From Cymbomonas tetramitiformis (taxonomy: Eukaryota > Chlorophyta > Pyramimonadophyceae > Pyramimonadales > Pyramimonadaceae): 52,183 bases of DNA. A program made the position numbers and the translations under genes. The stretch covers positions 1-52,183 of the forward strand of contig LGRX02034907.1 of assembly GCA_001247695.2 (NCBI GenBank), written 5' to 3'. A model generated the notes under the pieces. That model saw nothing but the letters and a program-made list of their open reading frames with translations. It did not search any database and was not told where the DNA came from. Numbering within the stretch: position 1 is the first letter of the stretch; each line of letters opens with the position of its first letter. Below are positions 48,115-52,183 of this stretch, in pieces.

Positions 48115-49398
48115 ACATACCTTATATTCACCGACTTCAAACTCATGGGTGACCACAAACCCTTGCAGTGGCTCTTCGCACCGGCTCGGGAGCTGAGTCG
48201 ACGCCAGGCTCGCTGGTATGAGGACTTGGTGGAAGTGGGCGTGCACCAAATGGAGCACGTACCTGGCCGATGCCTAGTGGTTCCGGACGCCCAATCCAGA
48301 CGACCAGACTACAAGCAGTCATCCGCCAGGGAGGGGCTCAAGGAGAAGGGCGTGGTCGACCGGGATACAGACGAGCCTCGTCAGAGTGTGCCAAGGGAGC
48401 CAGCTGAGAGCTCGACCCCCGCCGATCCCACCTCAGTATTCGGTGCAATCGACGAGGATGACACCGACGAAGAGCCGTCCGAGGAGCCCGCTAAAGTCAA
48501 GATCCGTGAGGACCCCATCTCGGTGCTCGACACCACGTTTGATTACTCCGACTCTGAAGACGAGTCTGTACCTCCGGTCAGCCCTCCGTTGGTCGTCGGG
48601 GAGCTCACTCATCTGAATGGGCTCACCTGGGTGAAAACCCCCGACCTGTGGGAAGACGCAGCTGAGACGTTGCACACCGCGGAGCGCGCCTTGCATGAAG
48701 CCACCCTTGCTGGCGTCACTACTCGCTCTTGCTCGCAACCGGAGCAAGCCCCCTCTCCAATCCCCTCGACTCCTCCTAGTCCTTCCCCTCCCAGCAAACA
48801 AAGTTCCCCTCCCGCGTCAAGCTCCCACTACGATAACGTGGTAGACCGGCAGGACTGGAAACTGGTAAAGGAGAAGTTCGAAGAGATCTCAGCGCAGTAC
48901 GGCCCGTTCGACGTGGACGCGTGTTGTGACTCCATGGGCGTCAACCGCCAAGTGGACACCTATTGGACGGAGTGCCTCAAGCAGCAATGGCGGGGAAAGC
49001 ACGTCTGGTGCAACCCCCCCTATACCAAGGACAGCAACCTCATTGAGAGGATCCTACGCCACTTCATGGCCGAGTGGCGCGCCGACCCAGAGAACACGTC
49101 GGCGATGTTCCTACTGCCGGACTATGACGCGTCCTGGCGCACCCTTATCCAGCCCAAGTACGGCCTGCACGTGGTCAAGGTGTTCGACCTCAAGGATGCC
49201 AAGGGTCACCCTACATGCTTGTTTGAGTCACCAGATGGAGGCCGACCAGCGCTGCGGTGGCCCGTGCTGCTGGTGTGGGCGCCAGCCGCCAGCCGGACTC
49301 GGCCTCGAACGACGAATGCCCGTGCGCCTGCAGCTCAAGGTGCAAGCGAGCCTATGGTTACGACGGGGCCAGCAGCCAAGGCGCGCGCAGCCAAATGA
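48115..49398 (+). CDS. retroelement pol, first part: RNase H end and Dam-like N6-adenine methyltransferase
   Basis: The first 60 codons are the end of a gypsy RNase H: 'DHKPLQWLFAPARELSRRQA', 'RWYEDLVEVGVHQMEHVPGR', then VVPDAQSRR in place of the usual V.DALSRR. An acidic Pro/Ser-rich linker follows (about 48310-48830). Then comes a compact domain (about 48845-49285): 'YGPFDVDACCDSMGVNRQVD', 'YWTECLKQQWRGKHVWCNPP' with the catalytic NPPY at 49012-49023, 'MFLLPDYDASWRTLI', and a last strand 'RWPVLLVWAP'. This is the phage Dam-like adenine methyltransferase fold pattern, also known from DIRS-type retroelements. The frame ends at a TGA (49396-49398) but remains open in the same frame beyond it into the integrase. 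Confidence 0.82.
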   Translation, partial: TYLIFTDFKLMGDHKPLQWLFAPARELSRRQARWYEDLVEVGVHQMEHVPGRCLVVPDAQSRRPDYKQSSAREGLKEKGVVDRDTDEPRQSVPREPAESSTPADPTSVFGAIDEDDTDEEPSEEPAKVKIREDPISVLDTTFDYSDSEDESVPPVSPPLVVGELTHLNGLTWVKTPDLWEDAAETLHTAERALHEATLAGVTTRSCSQPEQAPSPIPSTPPSPSPPSKQSSPPASSSHYDNVVDRQDWKLVKEKFEEISAQYGPFDVDACCDSMGVNRQVDTYWTECLKQQWRGKHVWCNPPYTKDSNLIERILRHFMAEWRADPENTSAMFLLPDYDASWRTLIQPKYGLHVVKVFDLKDAKGHPTCLFESPDGGRPALRWPVLLVWAPAASRTRPRTTNARAPAAQGASEPMVTTGPAAKARAAK

Positions 49399-49464
49399 CC
49401 ACTGAAGGCATGCCAGTTCGTAAAAGCACTACGCGCGGAGTACGAGCGTAGCCCTTACCTCACG

Positions 49465-52092
49465 ATGTTAAAGGAAGAGCTTTTAGCCGCCCCGCACCAA
49501 CGCACGGACACCTTCCGCATGGTTGACGACATGATCTGGCGCATCGCGGAGGGACGCTACCAGCTGGTGTTGTCGTCCGACTCCCCCCTTCGAGAGATAG
49601 TCATGCGTGAAGCGCACGAGTCTCCCGCGGCGGGGCACACCGGGCGAGATAAGACTCTTGCTCGGATTGTGCGGCGGTTCTGGTGGCCCCGCATGAACAA
49701 GGACGTCACCGACTGGGCCCGCTCGTGCTTGATATGCCAGCAGACCCGCCCGAGGAACAGCTATCCGGATGGCCAGCTGAACCCCCTCCAAGTCCCGGTC
49801 AGGCTGTGGCAGGTGGTGAGCATTGACTTCGTCACAGGACTGCCACGCACGGAGCGGGGCTACGACGCCTTCGCCACGTTCACGGACAAGTTGTCCAAGA
49901 TGGTGCACGTGGTCCCCATGCTGTACTCCGACAGCTCGGCTGAGCAAGTGGCACGAATGTACTTCGACCATGTTTGGCGACTGCACGGTGCTCCTATGAA
50001 GATCATTTGTGACAGGGACTCTCGCTTCCGTGACGCCTTTCACATGGAATTGCATCGCCTTATGGGGGTGCAGGTGGCCTCCACTACGCCGTACCATCCA
50101 CAAGGAGACGGCCAAGCGGAGCACACAAACCATACGGTGGAGCGCATGTTGCGCGCCTACGTTGACGCAAACCAGACAGACTGGGATTTATGGTGCACCC
50201 CGGTGGAGTACGCCATTAACGACTCCAGGTCCGCAGTTACTGGATTCACACCCTTCGAGCTTTGCTATGGGCATGCCCCGGCGTCGCAGCTCGACTTCTT
50301 CGTAGAAGCTGCATTGGCCTCTCGTAGGGGCCGTGCCAAGGGGGGGAGAGGGGACGTCGTGAAGAAAGGCACGGCCCACGAGACCGCCCGGCAGTTTGTT
50401 CAGCAGTTGCAGACTGCTCGCGATAGGTTGCTGGTAGCTCAGCAGCAGCAAGTGGCCCAGTATGACGCTCGCCATCGTGCTCGCCGGTACGCAATAGGTG
50501 ACATGGTGTGGGTGGACGCCACGCATCTCACCCAGCCCGGGGATAGGGGCCTACACAAGAAGTTGCTGAAGAAGCGCCTGGGCCCGATGGAGGTACTGGA
50601 GGCCTTCCACAGCGATCGGCAGATGGAGCTCGCCCCCGAGGACCGAGGGGCCCCCGCGGCTTACCGCCTGAAGCTACCACCACAGTGGAAGGTGCACGAC
50701 GTCTTCACCGTGGATAGACTCACCCCAGTGGAGTCGGGCCATGGCAAGTTCGCGGACAGGAGTGCGGAGATTCCGCCTCCCCCTGTGGACGTAAGCGGTC
50801 GTAAGGAGATGGCGGTGGAGTGCAATGAGAGGTCACGCACGAGGAGACGTGGCGGGCGGACATGGACGGAGTACATGGTCAAATGGGTAGGTATGCCGCG
50901 CTCCGAGAATGAATGGAAAACTCGCGAGGACCTCGAGTTCGATGGAGTTGGCCGAAAAGGGATACCTAACCGCGCTCTGCAGGAGTTCGAGAAGGTCGAG
51001 GCCAAGAGGCAAGAACGTGAAAAGAGCAGAGTCACCCGCAAACGCGAGGAGTCAGCAGGGGCGATATGGATGACGGACCCTGAGGAGTTACAGGCGGACG
51101 GAATGGCGTGGATCCCGGAAGAACGAGCCGACGACGAGGTGGGCACATTCGCGACGGTGTCACCCACTAGTTTCATGCCATCCCAAGGACCTGGTCGAGG
51201 AGCAGCACGCCTACAGCCGTCTCGACGCCCAATACGGATCTTGGTGTTGTTTTGTGGCACGGGCTCTGTCGAACGACAGTTCAGCAAGCAGTTTCCCGGG
51301 TGTGAGGTAGTCTCGGTGGACATCCAGAACCGATGGAAGCCCACCCACTGCGAAAACATCCTGCACTGGGACTATCGGCAGTTCTCGCCCAAGCACTTTG
51401 ACGGCATTTGGGCGAGCCCTCCATGCACGGAGTACAGCCAAGCCAAAACGGTAGCGGTACGAAACCTGCGTGGTGCTGACAGGCAAGTGCGGAGAACGCT
51501 GGAGATCATCAAGTACCTCCAGCCGAGCTTCTACTTCATCGAGAACCCGCGTGGCCGAGCTCCTCATGGGTTACACACTCGCCGATGCATGCAAGGGTTG
51601 CCACTTCCGCATCTGGCTACATATTGCAAGTATGGTATGCCCTACAAGAAACCCACCCACTTCTGGACCAACGCGCCTATCACCACCCTGAGGTCCTGCG
51701 ACCCTGAAAACCCCTGCGACTTCAAACGCCGTTATGGGCGACACGAGGAGATGGCGCAGAGCGGCTCCACCCGCAGAGAGTCGGGCGACCCTAGGCCAGG
51801 CATGGGAGCTGGATGGCACGTGTATGGCATCCCCGCGGCCTTGCTTAAACAGTTATTCAGCTCTCTACCGGTGGAACAACCCGTGGGGTCAATCGCAGCG
51901 GTATGTGAATACCTAGCGGAAATACTCTGGAGAGATGAAAATGAGACAGAGCTCAACGATGAGAGAGTCTGCGCTAATCTGGAAGAAGCTGACGAGGAGC
52001 CTGTGACCTTGATGCCGGAGTACAACCCTACGCCGCCACCAGTGATGTCCGACGACAGCGAGTGGGACACCATGGGTTCCGAATCAGCCTAA
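49465..52092 (+). CDS. retroelement pol, second part: integrase, chromodomain, cytosine-5 methyltransferase
   Basis: 875 residues from ATG 49465; the frame is open from 49399, so this is probably one polyprotein with the upstream part. HHCC finger: H51, H58, C88, C91. Integrase core: D121 ('VVSIDFVTGLPRT'), D183 ('IICDRDSRFRD'), E219 ('HPQGDGQAEHTNHTVERMLR'), with 35 residues between the last two. 'RYAIGDMVWVDA' starts the C-terminal integrase region, and a chromodomain lies at about 445-500 ('WTEYMVKWVGMPRSENEW'). Residues about 588-815 are a C5 methyltransferase: motif I 'LVLFCGTGSVERQF', catalytic Cys654 in 'WASPPCTEYSQAK', 'FYFIENPRGRAPHGLHTRR', and 'YCKYGMPYKKPTHFWTN'. This domain is closely similar in motif order and length to the viral enzymes at 46445 and 37938/26004. 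An acidic tail closes the protein. Confidence 0.92.
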   Translation: MLKEELLAAPHQRTDTFRMVDDMIWRIAEGRYQLVLSSDSPLREIVMREAHESPAAGHTGRDKTLARIVRRFWWPRMNKDVTDWARSCLICQQTRPRNSYPDGQLNPLQVPVRLWQVVSIDFVTGLPRTERGYDAFATFTDKLSKMVHVVPMLYSDSSAEQVARMYFDHVWRLHGAPMKIICDRDSRFRDAFHMELHRLMGVQVASTTPYHPQGDGQAEHTNHTVERMLRAYVDANQTDWDLWCTPVEYAINDSRSAVTGFTPFELCYGHAPASQLDFFVEAALASRRGRAKGGRGDVVKKGTAHETARQFVQQLQTARDRLLVAQQQQVAQYDARHRARRYAIGDMVWVDATHLTQPGDRGLHKKLLKKRLGPMEVLEAFHSDRQMELAPEDRGAPAAYRLKLPPQWKVHDVFTVDRLTPVESGHGKFADRSAEIPPPPVDVSGRKEMAVECNERSRTRRRGGRTWTEYMVKWVGMPRSENEWKTREDLEFDGVGRKGIPNRALQEFEKVEAKRQEREKSRVTRKREESAGAIWMTDPEELQADGMAWIPEERADDEVGTFATVSPTSFMPSQGPGRGAARLQPSRRPIRILVLFCGTGSVERQFSKQFPGCEVVSVDIQNRWKPTHCENILHWDYRQFSPKHFDGIWASPPCTEYSQAKTVAVRNLRGADRQVRRTLEIIKYLQPSFYFIENPRGRAPHGLHTRRCMQGLPLPHLATYCKYGMPYKKPTHFWTNAPITTLRSCDPENPCDFKRRYGRHEEMAQSGSTRRESGDPRPGMGAGWHVYGIPAALLKQLFSSLPVEQPVGSIAAVCEYLAEILWRDENETELNDERVCANLEEADEEPVTLMPEYNPTPPPVMSDDSEWDTMGSESA

Positions 52093-52132
52093 CGACTGTG
52101 CATCTAAGCACAAGCGAGGACGCTTCCCACCT

Positions 52133-52183
52133 GAAGGGGGGGGGAGTTGTGCTAGGACAACACACGGTGTCATGCGCGGATGA
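52133..52183 (+). other. polypurine tract and start of 3' LTR
   Basis: GAAGGGGGGGGGAG (52133-52146) is a polypurine tract just after the pol stop. TGTGCTAGGACAACAC begins at 52148 with the usual TG of an LTR. The rest of the LTR lies outside the window, so the 5'/3' LTR comparison cannot be made here. Confidence 0.72.

Larger units (their letters stand above)
48115..52183 (+). mobile_element. Ty3/gypsy-type retroelement, 5'-truncated, with two methyltransferase domains
   Basis: GC-rich DNA joined abruptly to viral DNA at about 48115. It keeps the end of RNase H, a Dam-like domain, an integrase with HHCC finger and DD35E core, a chromodomain and a C5-methyltransferase domain. It ends with a polypurine tract (52133-52146) and the start of a 3' LTR (TGTGCTAGGACAACAC from 52148) that runs off the window. 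Gag, protease and reverse transcriptase are missing on the left, through truncated insertion or later deletion. Integrase after RNase H is the Ty3/gypsy order, and the chromodomain indicates a chromovirus-like branch. Confidence 0.9.

Noticed and set aside
50188..51359. Long minus-strand frames opposite the retroelement pol
   Set aside because: They are antisense shadows of a GC-rich coding sequence whose plus-strand frame has clear integrase and methyltransferase motifs.

Overview
The window reads as nuclear DNA of a eukaryote, most likely an alga or related protist. It has a spliced gene with GT-AG introns, several classes of eukaryotic DNA transposon marked by target-site duplications (TSDs), a Ty3/gypsy-type retroelement, and long AT-rich tracts of integrated virus DNA of the polinton-like virus (PLV) type. 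No prokaryotic operons or RNA operons are seen. I cannot name the species from sequence alone.

Layout. 1-9107 is transposon-rich host DNA: a non-autonomous hAT element (421-2682, TSD GAATATAT) with a smaller TA-flanked element nested in it, then a PIF/Harbinger element (3131-9107, TSD TGA) carrying a DDE transposase, a probable Myb/SANT-like partner and a third unknown ORF. 9262-13413 is the one ordinary host gene: a secreted, probably carbohydrate-active protein in at least five exons.

14100 to about 48115 is dominated by decayed PLV DNA. One set (PLV-A, very AT-rich) holds fibre-like proteins that share an M(S/A)SFGK start, a lipase, a packaging ATPase in several broken copies, an N6-adenine methyltransferase pseudogene, a phage-type cytosine-5 methyltransferase and two small conserved viral protein families. 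PLV-A was then interrupted twice: by a second hAT element (17288-20429, 8-bp TSD) and by an 11.6-kb element (26315-37937) with short inverted ends, a TCA duplication, subterminal repeats and a CACTA-transposase-like remnant. That 11.6-kb element carries a second, less AT-rich PLV (PLV-B): intact N6-adenine methyltransferase, fused primase/polymerase remnants, DD35E integrase, lipase and capsid-like protein. 38778-42260 holds further virus-like genes, and 42261-45440 is mostly gene-poor. 45441-47938 is a diverged second copy of the PLV-A ATPase / cytosine methyltransferase / small-protein cassette.

From about 48115 to the end lies the 3' part of a Ty3/gypsy retroelement. Its pol reading frame contains RNase H, a Dam-like N6-adenine methyltransferase domain, an integrase with chromodomain, and a C-terminal cytosine-5 methyltransferase domain that belongs to the same phage-like family as the PLV enzymes nearby. 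This two-methyltransferase retroelement, and the sharing of one methyltransferase family between a host retroelement and integrated viruses a few kilobases away, are the most interesting features. Most viral genes carry indels or deletions, many in homopolymers, so true decay and assembly error both need to be considered.
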